Positions 36,180 through 48,477 of a stretch of DNA of 64,000 bases are shown here, piece by piece. The DNA is taken from NCBI GenBank assembly GCA_001600175.1, contig BCJC01000001.1:1909831-1973830 (forward strand), read 5' to 3'. Position numbers and translations under genes: made by a program. Numbering within the stretch: position 1 is the stretch's first letter; each line of letters begins with the position of its first letter. Under the pieces are notes generated by a model that worked only from the letters and a program-made list of their open reading frames with translations, did not search any database and was not told the DNA's origin. Source of the DNA: Erythrobasidium yunnanense (taxonomy: Eukaryota; Basidiomycota; Cystobasidiomycetes; Erythrobasidiales; Erythrobasidiaceae).

Positions 36180-36253
36180 CTGGAGACGATAGCATCTGAC
36201 GAGACCAAATCGTTGTTGCTCGCAGTCTTCTTTCGCTCAGCACCTAATTCTCG

Positions 36254-37486
36254 ATGGACAGCAAGCGTGGTGCTGAAGGCTACGGCGGCCAGCTTGTGAA
36301 GAGAGCGCGATTTGATGGGGACGGCGTCGACGATGGAAGCCAGCAAATTGTCGTGTCGAGCGATGCCAAAGGTCGCGGACAGCTGGTAGCAAGCGTTAAG
36401 AGGACCAGCGGGCTGACGGCGCCCATCGTCAAGCTGCAAGGTCATGGATCAGAAGTGCTGGATGTCGCATTCGATGCTCGAGGAGAAGTGCTCGCATCGG
36501 CGTCAACCGACAAGTCGATAAATCTCTGGAAAGTCTATGGCGAAGGGGAAAGCGCAAACTTTGGCATACTCAAAGGACAGCAAGGAGCTATCACTTCCAT
36601 CGCCTTCCCAGCACAAGGAAGCCCCCATCTCTTTGCTGCTTCCACTGACAAAACCGTCGCTACCTTCAATACTTCGACCGGCGAGCTTTTGCGGAGGCAT
36701 AGAGGACACAAGGGCATTGTCAACTGCGTGGATGTCACTCGTGGTGGAAGGTCAGAGCTCATCGCGAGCGCGAGCGACGACGGTCTCATCAAGATTTGGG
36801 ATGTCGAAGCGAAAAATGCCATAGACGAGGTAGAGCTAGGATATCCTGTCACAGCAGTGCGGTGGAGTCAGGATGGTCAGCAACTATTCATTGGCGGTAT
36901 TGACAATGATATTCACGTACGTCTGCGGCTCTTGTGTGCTGGGCTTCAATCGCTAATCTAGTCTTTGCAGTGCTTCGACATGCGAACAAAGTCTGTTCTA
37001 TACTCATTGAACGGACACAACGATACAGTCACGTCCCTCTCCCTCTCCCCTTCCGGTACCCACATTCTTTCGGCGTCAGCGGACGATACACTCAAGATCT
37101 GGGACGTGCGGCCTTTCGCGCCGACAGTCAGCACAGCGGACCCCAATGCTCATCCTCGTCTGTACAAGACGCTGCCTGGCGCAATGAGCGGCTTTGAAGG
37201 CTGGCTAAGGAAAGCAGCATGGGATAGAGATGGATCAAGAGTTGCTGTCGGAGGTGCAGATAGATGTGTGACGATATACAACGTAGAGCAACATAGAATG
37301 ACCCACAAGCTACCAGGTGAGGCGTCCAAGCTTCACAATAAAGTCTAATTCATACTCATCGTGACACTTGTCTTTGCAGGGCATACTGGCTTTACAACTG
37401 CTGTAGTATTTAGTCCTACGGACAATATCATCGCCAGCGCAGGCACAGATAGTACTATATTCCTCGGCGAGTTGCCGGAGAGGTAG
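36254..37486 (+). CDS. U5 snRNP 40-kDa WD40 protein
   Basis: Three exons (introns 36917-36970 and 37317-37379) encode 371 residues. The start 'MDSKRGAEGYGGQLVKRAR' is followed by 'LTAPIVKLQGHGSEVLDVAF', the characteristic opening of SNRNP40/Spf38 proteins. Seven WD40 repeats can be followed, including 'SASTDKSINLWKV', 'RRHRGHKGIVNCVD', 'SASDDGLIKIWDVE', 'FIGGIDNDIH', 'LNGHNDTVTSLSLSPSG' and 'KLPGHTGFTTAVVFSP'. The orthologues bind Prp8 in the U5 snRNP and the spliceosome. It lies 74 bp downstream of the ABC-F stop, on the same strand. Confidence 0.9.
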
Positions 37487-37721
37487 CAGTCGTCAGACCA
37501 TGTACAATAGAAGGGATTTATCGTGACGTGGGCGGACGTGTAATAGAAGGCAGTCGTCAGAGACTCTCGCATACTTCTATATTAGCGATCTACTCCATCA
37601 AATCTTTGGACAGAAGCATGGCCGCTGCTGATAACAGGTGATTACGGTGCAAGACATGTACAGCTATTACGAAGGAACACTATAGTGAGCAGAGCATATA
37701 ATGTCTACAAGACAGATCTCC

Positions 37722-40700
37722 CTAGCTCTCAAATCGCATGCGGATAATCTCGGCAAGCTTCTGCATATGCGGTCTATTGGTCGTCATAAGGTCGTTTATG
37801 CTCACATCCGCCGTCTGTGTGGGATTGCAGTCAGATCTGGTGAAGCCGTTGTAAGCCGACAAGGCACCTACGTCTATGCGGCAATCCAGCAAGAAGTCAA
37901 AGCATTTGAAGAGGGTATCGATGTAGCTTTAATGACAAACAATTAGTTTCGAGTACTGACGAGCCGTCGAGGTATCAGTGACTTACTTCATGTTGGGTGG
38001 GCGACCAGGCTGAGCGGGTTGGAACTTGTCAAATTCAGAGTCCGGTATTTTCGAGGACCGCCCTGAAAGGTTCTCCACCAGTCTGGTATAGAGCTTTCCG
38101 CTGCTCATATCGTTCCACTCGAAGGCCTTCGGAGTGCCAGAGGGAAGATGATCGTTGATCCATTCCAGCAGTTCTTGCGATTCGGCGCTGTCCTGCTGGG
38201 GAACAAGCTTCTGCAAAGCAGTGCTCTGTCGCTGGAATTGAGGAGGATTAGGCAGTGTGGGCGAGTCAGCCTGGACACCGCGGTAGTCCTTCTCGTGATC
38301 GTATACAGCTGAGGCGCGAGGAGTGACATCCGTTGAATCATTGATGTGCGGCTAAAGGGGAATTTTCAGCTATATACGGTTTACCTTTCGCTAAACAACT
38401 CACTGGCGATAGCGTCTCCATGGTTGCATCGTCAGCAGGTGCTGGCTTCTTGCGGGAACTCTTCGCTCGAAGCGGAATAGGCGGTATCAGGCCGACTAAG
38501 CTATTCTTCCGCCTTTCTGGAGAGGTGTTCGGAGAAAGATGTTCATCGCCAGACAGGTTTGGACTGAGAGTCTTTGATCCCGTTCGCGAAGAGGTCGACT
38601 TCCGCATACCAATAGAAGAGGGATTGGGTACGACGGCTGCGCCCATGAGTTTCGCGGCATCAAAGGCTGACAGGGTGTTCGGGTTCTGTTGTAAGCTAGC
38701 CTTCTGGACATTGCGAGCCGAAGTGGGTGATGGCGGGCGAGGCGGAGGATTCATGGCTTGCGCGACGGAAAGGGGAATGGTCTTGAGGTTGGCAGAGGAT
38801 GTGACCGGGGCAGTATAGTCTCGTCCGATGGTGGCCTTCATGAGCGCCTTCATCCAGTTTCTTGTAACGACCGGATCCTGAGAACTGAAGTAGTGCGTGG
38901 TGGCAGTATCGTGTATGGCCTTGAATCCATATTTGTTTCGATCACCGACGCTGCCATCCGAGACAAACTTGTAGCCGGACAAATTGATCCAACCTTTTAC
39001 TTTCTGCTCGGCAGGCGATTTGAGGATGTAAAGATGAATGCCCTTCAGGATAAGATACCTGTCCTTCCATGTATTATAGCGTTCTCCCCGCTTCCTCAAG
39101 TAGCCACTAAAGTCTGGCTCTCCGATTCTCTGGGCCGACGTGACCTGCGCGCCCGTTGCAGTGGAAGTAGTCAAATCACCAAATGTTGCGTTTCTAGGAC
39201 TGGTCGGTACAGATTTGGCGAGAGGACTCGCAGAGGTGACAGGTGAGGAAGGAGTGGCTGCAGGGAAAATAGCAGATGGCGAAGTAGGTGTTTGCGCTTG
39301 CACAGGAGCAGATATCGAAGACTTAGCGATGTCCCTAGATGAAGGCGAGGCAGTAGGAGAGCTGCCTCCCATGCCAAAGAGACGAGTAGACAACCGATTG
39401 CTACCGGTGGAGGTGCGAGGTCCCGGTCGGGGTTCGGCTGTCATCTTGTCGAGATCCGTACCACTGTCGAGAAGTCAGCTCACAGCTCATATTGCACCGT
39501 GCGAGCTTACTGACCTTGGATAACGCGGAGGCGGCTTCCTGTTCCTGGGGAATGTATTGCCGAAGAATCCACGCTTCTCTTTGTCATTGATTGACAGAGT
39601 TTGGCTGGCTTGCCGCGAATGACGCGCCTTGGGAGCTGCGATCGCTGCTGGAGCCGTAGTTGGCTTCTCATTCGTTTCAACTGCGGCATCCTGTGTCGAC
39701 GATCGGCGTCAGCATACATCAGTAGCAAGTGGTTAGGATAGGAAGTATGCGTACCGTCGCAGGCTCCTGCAATTCTTCAACTGGTTCATGTGCGGTATCG
39801 AAAGAGTCGTCTGTTCCGCCGGTGGTCTCTCGTGTACGAGTCGTCTTCGGCGAGCCAGGCTGAGTAGCGGTTGAAGACTTGCCAATACCGGTCAACTGCT
39901 GAATTGACTTCATCACAGACGGTGAGCGTGTCGGCTTCTGGCGCACGGGCTTCTCCTCCAGACCCAAGCCTGTAAGAGGCGCGTCTGTTGCCTGCGGAGT
40001 TGCTTCTTGGTTCGCCTTCTCTTCTTCAATAGTAGCAGGCGCTTCTGGTGTCATCGGTACAAGACTCGGGCTAAAGCGCTCATCTCTGATCGATCCGCCA
40101 TGTGTACTGCTACTTGCGCGCACGCTGGACGAGTCGAAGTCGGACTGTCTCGCTGATGAGGGTTCAAAGGTCGCCCTCAAATCTTTGATCGCCTTGGCAA
40201 TTCTTGCTCGAGGGCCGAATGCGAGTATATCTATCTCTTTGAGGGTATTGACATCCATGTCGACAAGCACATCTCCGGAAATCTCATGTTCTGCAAAGCA
40301 TTCAAATTAGCTATCTGGAATCAGCTGGGAAGGATCGACCGACCTCTGAACTTGGATAGTATGGAATTGTCGAAGCTCTTAGACTGCCCCCACTCAACGA
40401 CTTGGTCGACTGTCCATTCACGAGGATCGGGTGGAGTTCTCTTGCTACCAAATGTTGCGCTCCTCGGTGATTGCTCGTAAGGTGCCGTGGTTGCTGGGGT
40501 GAATGCCGTCCCAAGCGCACTGTTTGTTCTGGACGAAGGGCCAGTTGACGATTGGCGCGGACTAGTCGGGTACCCATTACTGCTCTGGGGAGCTAGATCT
40601 CCGTTCGCTTGTTCGACTAACGACATCAAGCCATCTTGCCCAGGTGCCACGCCGGCATCTACTGATCTCCTCATGCCTGCCGCACGAGATGGGTATGACA

Positions 40701-42213
40701 CCGCTGTATTCTGCGCAGTATCGTCTATCTGCCGGACGTAAGGCTGCTCGCTTCTCTGTTCGCTTACACCGCTATCCTGGAAGGTAGAGCCTGCAACCGG
40801 CTCTGGTGAAGTCGAGCTTGGCGGCAAAGCAGCATAATTGGGCTGTCGCGGGGTGAAGGTATCCGGTAAACTTGGAATGGGTGTGGTCTCCCTTGCTGGA
40901 ACATCGGGATTGGAATGCTCTGAAGAGCCAGACAAGACCTCCGAGTCTTCAGTAAGAGGCGTGGCTTGAGGGGTAGGTCGATATATCGACGAGACAGAGC
41001 TTGAAGGACCCGCATAGGGAGAGGTCTGGCCATCATTCACTAGGAACAGATGAGGTTGAGCAGAAGCTTGATCGGTCGGAGTTGAGGCGCGAGCAGCGAA
41101 GTTCGTGAAGTTTGGCTGTGTCATTTCTGGGCTTTGAGGTAGCGGGATTCCAGATGCTGCCTGGACAGTCGGAACTCGAGCCATATTGGATGCTTCAATT
41201 GGTTGCTCGTCCTTCGGCCTATCGGTAACATGATCGCGATACGGCGTTGTAGAGGCTGCATCTTGCGAGCTGCCTGCTATGCGCCTTGCCGGGAATATGG
41301 AATCGTCATCGTCACCGCTCTGCTCCACAACTTCATCGTCCTCGACATCACTCTCGTCCGACAGCAGGAGTCCTTCGACGGGCGGGGCACCTAGACGCAG
41401 CCTCTCTCGCTCTGCTTCTCTTGCTCTCTCTTCCGCTACCCGCTTCTTTTCAGCACGCTCTTGCGCCATTTGTACATTTCGCGCAAGGTTCTCCTTTGCA
41501 TGTGATGCCATTGCGTTGCCAGTCGCGCTTCGGTCTTCCTCCTCGATCTCCCTAGAAAGGATGCTTGAGCTATCGTCATGAATGGAATGCGAAGCCAGAG
41601 ACGCATTATCCTCCTTTGCGCTTGACGGCTGCTGTAGCCCTGCTGCAGGTTCAGGTATGACTTCTCTTTCATTGGAAGCAGGCGCTGGTGGGATCTCCAG
41701 CTCGTCTCTTATTGCCGGAGGTAGTGCGCCTGGTACGGCCGCTTTCGCTGATGGCTGATCCCCTGCATACGTTTTGTCAAGCTGGGTTTGCACGTCATCT
41801 ATAGTCGTAGTCTTCGCTGCCGGAGAATGATGTTCTGCACTATCGAGCTGCTGCGCTCGAGAGACCTCCCCTTGCTCCGCCAGAAGTCCGTCGTTCGCAT
41901 CTGGTTCTGGAGGGAGTGGGATAGACTGAGCAGGTAGTACAGGAGAAGCAGGGACAGAGGGGGGTTCCTTCGAAGTATAGACTTTGGGAAAGAGGCCTCT
42001 TTCTCCAGCTTCGTTCTCGCCCTAGATGACGCTCGCAGAAGTCAGCAAAGCTGGCCGTATTTGGTGCTGTTCTCGACGTACCTGCCACCATCCGTCCTGA
42101 TACTGGTCGTCCTTCTCGTACACCACGACCTTTTCGCCAATCTTGAAGCTGATCTCGTCTGGATTCTCGGCGTCGAATTCGTGTATCGCCCAGACGACAT
42201 CGAGAGCCTGCAT
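37722..42213 (-). CDS. Boi1/Pob1-type polarity protein: SH3, SAM, PH and calponin-homology-like tail
   Basis: Seven exons (introns 42022-42081, 40291-40343, 39691-39754, 39464-39514, 38352-38403, 37927-37986) keep frame for 1,383 residues. An SH3 domain opens the protein ('VVWAIHEFDAENPDEISFK', 'GWWQGENEAGERGLFP'). A long disordered region follows, then a SAM domain ('WTVDQVVEWGQ', 'ISGDVLVDMDVNTLKEI'), more disordered sequence, a PH domain ('DFSGYLRKRGERYNTWKDRY', 'DPVVTRNWMKALM'), and a C-terminal region with CH-like sequence ('LLEWINDHLPSGTPKAF', 'LYTRLVENLSG', 'YIDTLFKCFDFLLD'). Boi1/2 and S. pombe Pob1 act at the cell cortex in polarised growth and exocytosis. The start at 42213 immediately precedes the SH3 fold. 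Confidence 0.87.
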
Positions 42214-42393
42214 GTCGTTCGCAATCTCGCAAGAAGAGAGGCCTTGGTGAACGCAACCTCTTTGGCGCAAAGAAAGGAAAGAGAGTGGAAACTATGCCGG
42301 AGTGAGAAGGAGGGCGATCGGACCTGAGAATGCAACAACACAGCACAACAGAGAAGCTGGTCTGGTTTGAAAGCTATTGCCTTATCCCTACTA

Positions 42394-42839
42394 TCACCCG
42401 GCGACCGCGTCCAGCTCAATCTCCACAAGCATCTCTGGGTTCACAAAGGTGCATACGACCATCGTAGCAGCTACCCCAACACTGCCGAATGTGTCCTGCA
42501 GAGCTTCTCCTACACTTCGTGTGTCAGAATGGTTCTGTACGATGTCGCCGGCTCAGCTGCTACTCAGGATACGCGATAAGGCCAAGTCACCTTTACAAAC
42601 ATGCGCACGCGAACTATATCATCAATGTTTCCACCCAGGGCTATCACAGCCTTAATTCCTTCTGAAAAGGCTGCGACAGTCTGCTCCTTCGCATTGCCGA
42701 TATGCTGCAGCTTGCCTGTTGCTGGGTCTAGCGAAGTGGTACCCGAAACAAAGATCAAATTGCCTTTGCGAATTGCGCGATGGTATCCAAACTCCTTCTC
42801 ATAAGGATTTGCGGTCGTATGCAAGCGTTTTCCAGACAT
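42394..42839 (-). CDS. RidA/YjgF-family enamine/imine deaminase
   Basis: Two exons (intron 42535-42590) encode 129 residues, the normal length for this family. Motifs include 'AIRKGNLIFVSGTTSLDP', 'QTVAAFSEGIKAVIALGG', 'DIVRVRMFVK' and the C-terminal 'ATMVVCTFVNPEMLVEIEL'. The conserved Arg before 'VRMFV' and the Glu in 'LVEIE' fit RidA-type deaminases, which clear reactive enamines. No mitochondrial presequence is evident, so a cytosolic form is likely. Confidence 0.87.
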
Positions 42840-42932
42840 AGCAGAGTCTGCGAAAGGGCAAGGTAACTGACTCGCCGGCATGTTTCGTTTGCAATTTGGG
42901 TACATAATGTCATTGCATACGTTTCATCGTCA

Positions 42933-44440
42933 TCAATGCTCGACAAGAATCTTGATATGCGTATCTTTGTTCTGACAATAACGGATCAGGTCGGCTCTGC
43001 GCCCTCAGATCTAGCCAACTCACATCGATGAGTTCCTGGAACCCGCCCTGTACAAGCTTGTCAAGAGGGATCTTGGCTGTACACAAGTCTTCACACTTGA
43101 TTCTGCCTTCAGAAACAGCTTTGATAACATCCTTGAAATCCTGAGCCGTGTATCCAATAATTCCATTCAGCTTCTTCTCGCCCATATACAGACTGTGCAG
43201 GTCGATCGGGACTTTGGCAGCATAGATGGCGATATTGGTAATCTGGCCCAATGAGCGAGTGGCCTTGATCGCTGTATCGAGAGTAGCTCCGTTCGCTAGC
43301 CCAGCTGCATCGAAGGCGACATCGACTCCCTTGCCCTGTGGAAGAGCCTCAATTTTGGTCTGCCCATGCGTGGGGGAAGCACTTACACCGGTCAGCTTTC
43401 GGCACTCCTCTGGGACGTCCTGTTCCATCGGATTGAGGATGTGGTCTGCCCCGCTAGCTTTGGCGATCTTCTGCCGGGACTTTGCGGGCTCAGCACAGAT
43501 GATAAGGCCAACGTTCTGGGCTTTCAACGAGCGTATGGTGAAAGCTCCGATGGGACCAGATCCGCTGCACATTGTATGTTTAGCTGATTCGGGAATGTAG
43601 GCGAGCCCTTACATCACAAGGCATGTATCGCCTTCCTTCACTTTGGCAATCTTGGTCGCGTGCCAGGCAACGGCTGCGAGCACAGTCAGAGCAATCACTC
43701 TTCCGTCAGAGCGTACTCACCGAGCGGCTCAATCATAGCGGCAACGTCGAGACCCATGTCATCGGGGACAACATGGAAGTTCTCTGGCTTGAGGGTAGTA
43801 TACTGTCCAAGACCGCCAGGAGGGCCAGAAAGACCGACAAAGCCCATCTGAGTGCATACATTCCTGTTTCCATTCTTGCAAAGATCGCACGCGCCGCAAC
43901 CAAAGTCGGGCTGCGCGCATATCTTCTGGCCGGCCTTGTATTTTCCTTGTAAAGCGCTTCCGACTTCTTCGATAGTACCTCCAAACTCATGGCCAATGAC
44001 GAGGGGAAGAGTGAGACCAGAGACAGGATGTGGGCAGCCGGGCTTGGGGTGGATGTTGGCTGTGCGGGGCGCGTCAAAAAGGTACGCCCCAAAATCTGTG
44101 CACCAATTGGCCAGATTGGCACCATCTATCGGATAGACGGCTGGAAAGAGTCTCCATGTGGACGCAGTGAGCGAGCCGCCTCAGGGAGTAGTCGATAGTC
44201 TGACTATTCATACCCGCCGATATGGCCAACGGCGCACAGTACTACAAGGAAAGCCAGCTTACCTCCATCATGCCATTCATGTAGATCAGTGCCGCAGATT
44301 CCGTTGTATGCGACTTTGACCAGGACTTCATTTTCGCTGCAGACCGGGCGACAGACTTCTTCTATCCTAATATCCATCTTATCATAGTAGACGGCTGCTC
44401 GCATCTTGGGGCCATCTTCAGGGAGTCCTGCGGGTGCCAT
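42933..44440 (-). CDS. zinc-dependent medium-chain dehydrogenase, (R,R)-butanediol type
   Basis: Six exons are inferred (introns 44096-44262, 43674-43720, 43565-43612, 43336-43386, 42972-43023), giving 380 residues. Catalytic-zinc residues lie in 'YNGICGTDLHEW' and 'GHEFGGTIEEVG'. Structural-zinc cysteines lie in 'CAQPDFGCGACDLCKNG' plus 'NVC'. The Rossmann glycines are in 'VIGSGPIGAF'. The insert 'FGAYLFDAPRTANIHP' is typical of butanediol/acetoin dehydrogenases. The 51-nt intron 43336-43386 is stop-free and in frame, and splicing it restores 'LTGGKGVDVAFDAAG'. The first intron (167 nt) is unusually long and may hide a small exon. Confidence 0.82.
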
Positions 44441-45501
44441 TGTGCAGTTCTGTCCTAGTGATTGAGACTTCCCGCTCAAGAGAAGTTGGATCGAAAGAGA
44501 ACTTGGCGGAGAAGGTAGTTTATCGACGAAAGCAACCCGCTCGCTTCTTCCGTAGGCCAGATATCACGGGTAAAGCATATTATCCGCTTGAACATGCGCG
44601 GGATATACCGAAGAGCAGCGCCCTATTCTTAAAAGAGTCAGCTGATGCTGCCAGCTTCCGCCCGGCATCAATACCGACAATTCTACACGCAGGACCAGCT
44701 GTAATGCTTCTGGGCCGTTACTCAACACTCTTACAAGCTAGCTGGGCTTGAAGGCTGGCCATATCTCCCTCTTCTTCGATTTTGCCGTATTCACTGGCGG
44801 CTACACATTCTTGCTTTCAAGCTTGAACAAAAGGCAGCTGACTGCACATAAGCGCAAGATCCATGTCTTCTGCGTCAGGTGCTGCTTCGCTGGTGTCTTG
44901 AATGCTGTCGGTCGATGCAAAAGCAGGAGTCTGTACCCAGCAGAAGACGCATCAAGCAGCGCAGTTTTCGAACAGTACAGGAAGCCAGCCGTTACGCGAA
45001 GCATTGGAAGATTTGTGACGGCATAGCCATGACTCTCCGCAAAACTTTAGCCCGTTCCATTCTCGAGCCCGCTTCTTCGACTAAGGAAAGTCCCGTCAGT
45101 ATTCTTCAGTCTAGCGGAGTCTGCTCTAACGTCTGATAGCCCCATATTGACTCATCCGTCTTTATGGAATTGGCTCATCTCAACGGCTTTCCTTCCTCTC
45201 CGCCTGACCGTTGGCGTCTTCCAAGATGACCAAGAGCGACGAACAGGTCAAGTCACGTCTCTGAGTTCGTCCGACATGTCTTCCTGCTCTGCGAAGCTCC
45301 TGGAAGTCGCTGGAAGACCTCGCCCCCTTCCGCTTCCAAGCTAACGGAATCCCGCCTCGAAAGAGGATAAAATCAATTCATTTCTTCTTGATCCTCTCTT
45401 TCTTCTCTTCCAACTCTTTGCGTCTCGCTCTGCCACTCCTTCAGTCCGCACGCTGATTGAGCTACGAGTCCACTTCTGCCGCTGCTGGGGCCTCTCCAAC
45501 C
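44441..45501. other. divergent intergenic region with CT-rich promoter tract
   Basis: No gene is supported in this 1.06-kb gap. A strong CT-rich tract at about 45378-45420 lies 80-120 bp before the next ATG and looks like a fungal core promoter. Small frames on both strands lack any recognised content. Confidence 0.45.
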
Positions 45502-47686
45502 ATGGCTCAACATGGAGCCTCTCCAGCCACGGCTCAAAAGAAGGTATCTTTCAAGCTCAGAGCTGAAGACGGTGGCTATGTCTCCTACCCAAGTCTAAAG
45601 GCTACCCCCACCGAAGCTCTCGAAGGTAAGTCAGCTTACACTTCGTCACGATCACCTCACAGTCTCCCTGTCTCGACATCTCATCTCGTCCGTGATTTTC
45701 TTTTCGACACCGCTGACCCTCATTGCCATGTTTCGTCCTTGTGCTCACTAGGACACAATCGTTTCCTTGCAAGCATGGAAAGATTCGCCGAGAACGATGG
45801 TGGCCAGAAGCTATACAGATTGAGAACCGAGAATGGTGGACGTCTCTCTTTTGAAGAAGCTGCTGCCATTCCCCAAGAAGCTCTCCGCGGTCAGTGCTCT
45901 TCCCCTCGTCACCTGCCTGATGCCTCGCCTTCTTCGTCACCTTTTTCTCGCACATACCTCTTTGATTATATACTGCTGACGTTTTTTATCACTCTTGTTT
46001 CTCTTAATAACAGGACACTCTCGTTTCCTCGATGTTATGGAGCAATTCGCCGAGATCGATGTTCATGGTCGAAAGCTATACTCACTAAGAACCGAGAACG
46101 GCGGCTGGACAGTGTTTGGTCAAGCCGTTGATATTACCGAGAAAGCTCTTATCGGTGAGTCAGTCTCTCGCCTCCAGTCCCTCACTACTCCACATTACCT
46201 TCACCGCTCCTCCTGTCTCTTGCGTGTCAATGTTTCAGTCGACTGACATACTCCAATGTATACTTTCAGCAAACGCTCGTTTCGAAACATACATGCAGCA
46301 ATTCAGCGAGCCGGTCGAAGCTCAGCCCGGAATGGGTGAACGTTCGAACACTGAGACTCGTTCGTGGCATTCATCACACTGCTTCTACACCTCTGCTGAC
46401 TCTTTATCAGTCACGGATGGCTCACAGGGAGAAGAGAAGAATGCAGGAGAGGGTAAAGTCGTCGAGAAACAAGAAGCTCTGGGCATTGAGCAGGGCGATC
46501 AGAGCGTCAAAGATAGCGATGGAAAGAATGGTGGGTGACTGTCGATATTGTGAAGGCGATTCTTCTGTGTATACTGAACCCTTTCGCAGCATCGATCTCG
46601 CAAGAGCAGGAAGAGAAGAAGCAGGAGGACAGTAGCATAACTCCAAAGGCTCTCGACAGTATGTCAAACCTTCTTCCCTTCATCTTTTTTGTACAAACAC
46701 TGACGCCGATATCTAGCGATGGTCCAACGCCTCGCTCAATATCTGGTAACAGCCTTGCCTGCTGCTCAACCCTCCTCGTCTGCTACCACGACCGCTGCTA
46801 TGGCCGAGACATCCAACACTACTGCTGTCACCACTATCAGCAAGCCTTCCATAAAGCCTATCCTCAAGCAAACGGTCTATGAGCTTCATGATACCGACTC
46901 CGAACCCGAGGCCGAAGACAATGCTCCTACCACTCCTCATCCTACTACTGCCTCTTCTAAGTCTGTCTCGACCTCCCGAAAGCAGAAGCGTGATGAGTCA
47001 GCCTCGGAACTTCCTATTTCCAAGAAGACCAAAACCATAGTCTCGTCTTCCAAGCATTCCAAAGGCAGACCGTCTAAGCGATCGACTGTACACTTCGAGT
47101 CAGAAGACTCTCCCGATGAAGCAGACTTGACCTTCGGCTCCGCCTCCGAGTCTGAGAATCACCCCTCGTCTAGCCCAAATCATACATCGTATTCAAACAT
47201 CCATTCCAAATCATCCACAACATCTGTTCAAGCCTCAACAAGCCAAGCATCTGCAAAGAAGTGGAGCGCTGACGCCATAAAGGACATGCCCTTCCGCCCA
47301 AAAGACCATTACTATGATCAGGAGCTTACTCCGGAGGAAGACAACCGCGGCGTCATCTACGCTGGTCCCTTTTTAAGCGATGTCGCTGTAATGAGACTCA
47401 ATCAATCCCCGAGGCGAGCCTTCATCAAGGCCCTCGGCACTAGCAAGTTAGTTTCATCTAAACGCCTCCAGCAAGAAGAGCAGACTGCAGTGATTGAAGG
47501 CGTTCGTAGCTTCCTACACATCATCAGCGACGAGTACTGACTCTCTTGCTACAGATGAGACAATGGAAAGCGTGGACCGTGGCTTTCGAGGGCGGCTACG
47601 CCGCTAGTCAACGCTCCATTGACGATATCACAAACGACATCACTACAAGATGTGCCACTATTATGGCTCGCTCCTCCAAGAAGTAG
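45502..47686 (+). CDS. protein with duplicated-exon repeats and charged C-terminus, unknown function
   Basis: After 'MAQHGASPATAQKKVSFKL', a unit of about 46 residues recurs in separate exons (45502-45625, 45752-45889, 46014-46154, partial 46270 on). It has the pattern 'LYRLRTENGGRLSF' then 'EALRGHSRFLDVMEQFAE'. All these exons begin and end in phase 1, and their introns (126, 124, 115 nt) are about twice the local norm. Later exons are Glu/Lys-rich, then Ser/Thr-rich with basic patches. A compact segment follows ('MPFRPKDHYYDQELTPEE', 'GVIYAGPFLSDVAVMRLN'). The last exon ends in 'ATIMARSSKK'. Junctions after 46330 and near 47490-47550 are less certain. No family was recognised. Confidence 0.55.
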
Positions 47687-48010
47687 TTGTATCGGACAGG
47701 GAAAGACGGCGAGGTTCGAAGAAGATGGGCTCTCTATGGCAAAGGTGAACTCGGATCTGCAACGTCGGACGCTGACTGAAGCATATCACAAAGAAAGAAT
47801 GGTAGTTACTAGACGGCGCTTTGCTGATGGGCTTCCGATGCGGCGGAAGTGATCATATAGGCGCCGATGTCGAAAGCACCAGGGAAAGCGTACTATTCAA
47901 CATTGTATTTATGTTATCGATACTTCAACAGGTCTAATGCAATACAACTATGATTGCACTATTCGAGCTTTGTACTTCCGGTACATTAGACCCGCTCATG
48001 ACTGGAAATC

Positions 48011-48139
48011 GCTGTTCTACAGCTCTGTCCTACAGCTCTGTCCTACAGTTCTGTCCCACAGTTCTGTCCCACAGCTCTGTCCTACAGCCCTGTACTACAG
48101 CCCTGTCCTACAGCCTTATCCTACAGCCTTGTCCTACAG
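48011..48139 (+). repeat. 13-bp minisatellite, about ten units
   Basis: Units of the form CTCTGTCCTACAG repeat nine times after a first 12-base unit, with point differences between copies (TTCTGTCCCACAG, CCTTATCCTACAG and others). The array is translatable in more than one frame but lies in no supported gene. Confidence 0.9.
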
Positions 48140-48153
48140 AGCTGTAGGACAAG
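48128..48153. repeat. 12-bp perfect inverted repeat closing the minisatellite
   Basis: CTTGTCCTACAG is followed after two bases by CTGTAGGACAAG, its exact reverse complement. The left arm is part of the last array unit, so a reverse-oriented unit caps the array. Confidence 0.85.
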
Positions 48154-48477
48154 TCAATATGCAATAAACATTGGTCTGAGGTACTTCAATCAACATAAGG
48201 AACCATACAAAGTGCCTTTGACTTCTCTAGTAAATACTCTCTCACCCTTACAATCTCTGGAAGAACGCGTGTGCTTGCACAAGTCGGAAAACGCGTCGAT
48301 TATGCTACGAATCAGCGTATTCTGTGCTCTGGAACTGTTTAAGCTGGTCGAAAAGTAGATCTAATACATTTTCCTCGGGAAATCACGTTTCAGGCCAGTC
48401 ATGAGCATTAATTTGCAGGCAGAAGGAAGCCAGAATCAGGTGGATCGTTACTATTGACATTCTAAGAGCTAGGAATT

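Larger units (their letters stand above)
47687..48477. other. convergent intergenic region containing a 13-bp minisatellite
   Basis: Besides the minisatellite and hairpin at 48011-48153, this gap between convergent genes holds nothing recognisable. Confidence 0.45.

Noticed and set aside
48011-48147. repeat-encoded peptide frames over the minisatellite
   Set aside because: The frames exist only because the 13-bp array lacks stops. No start context or splice signals support a gene.
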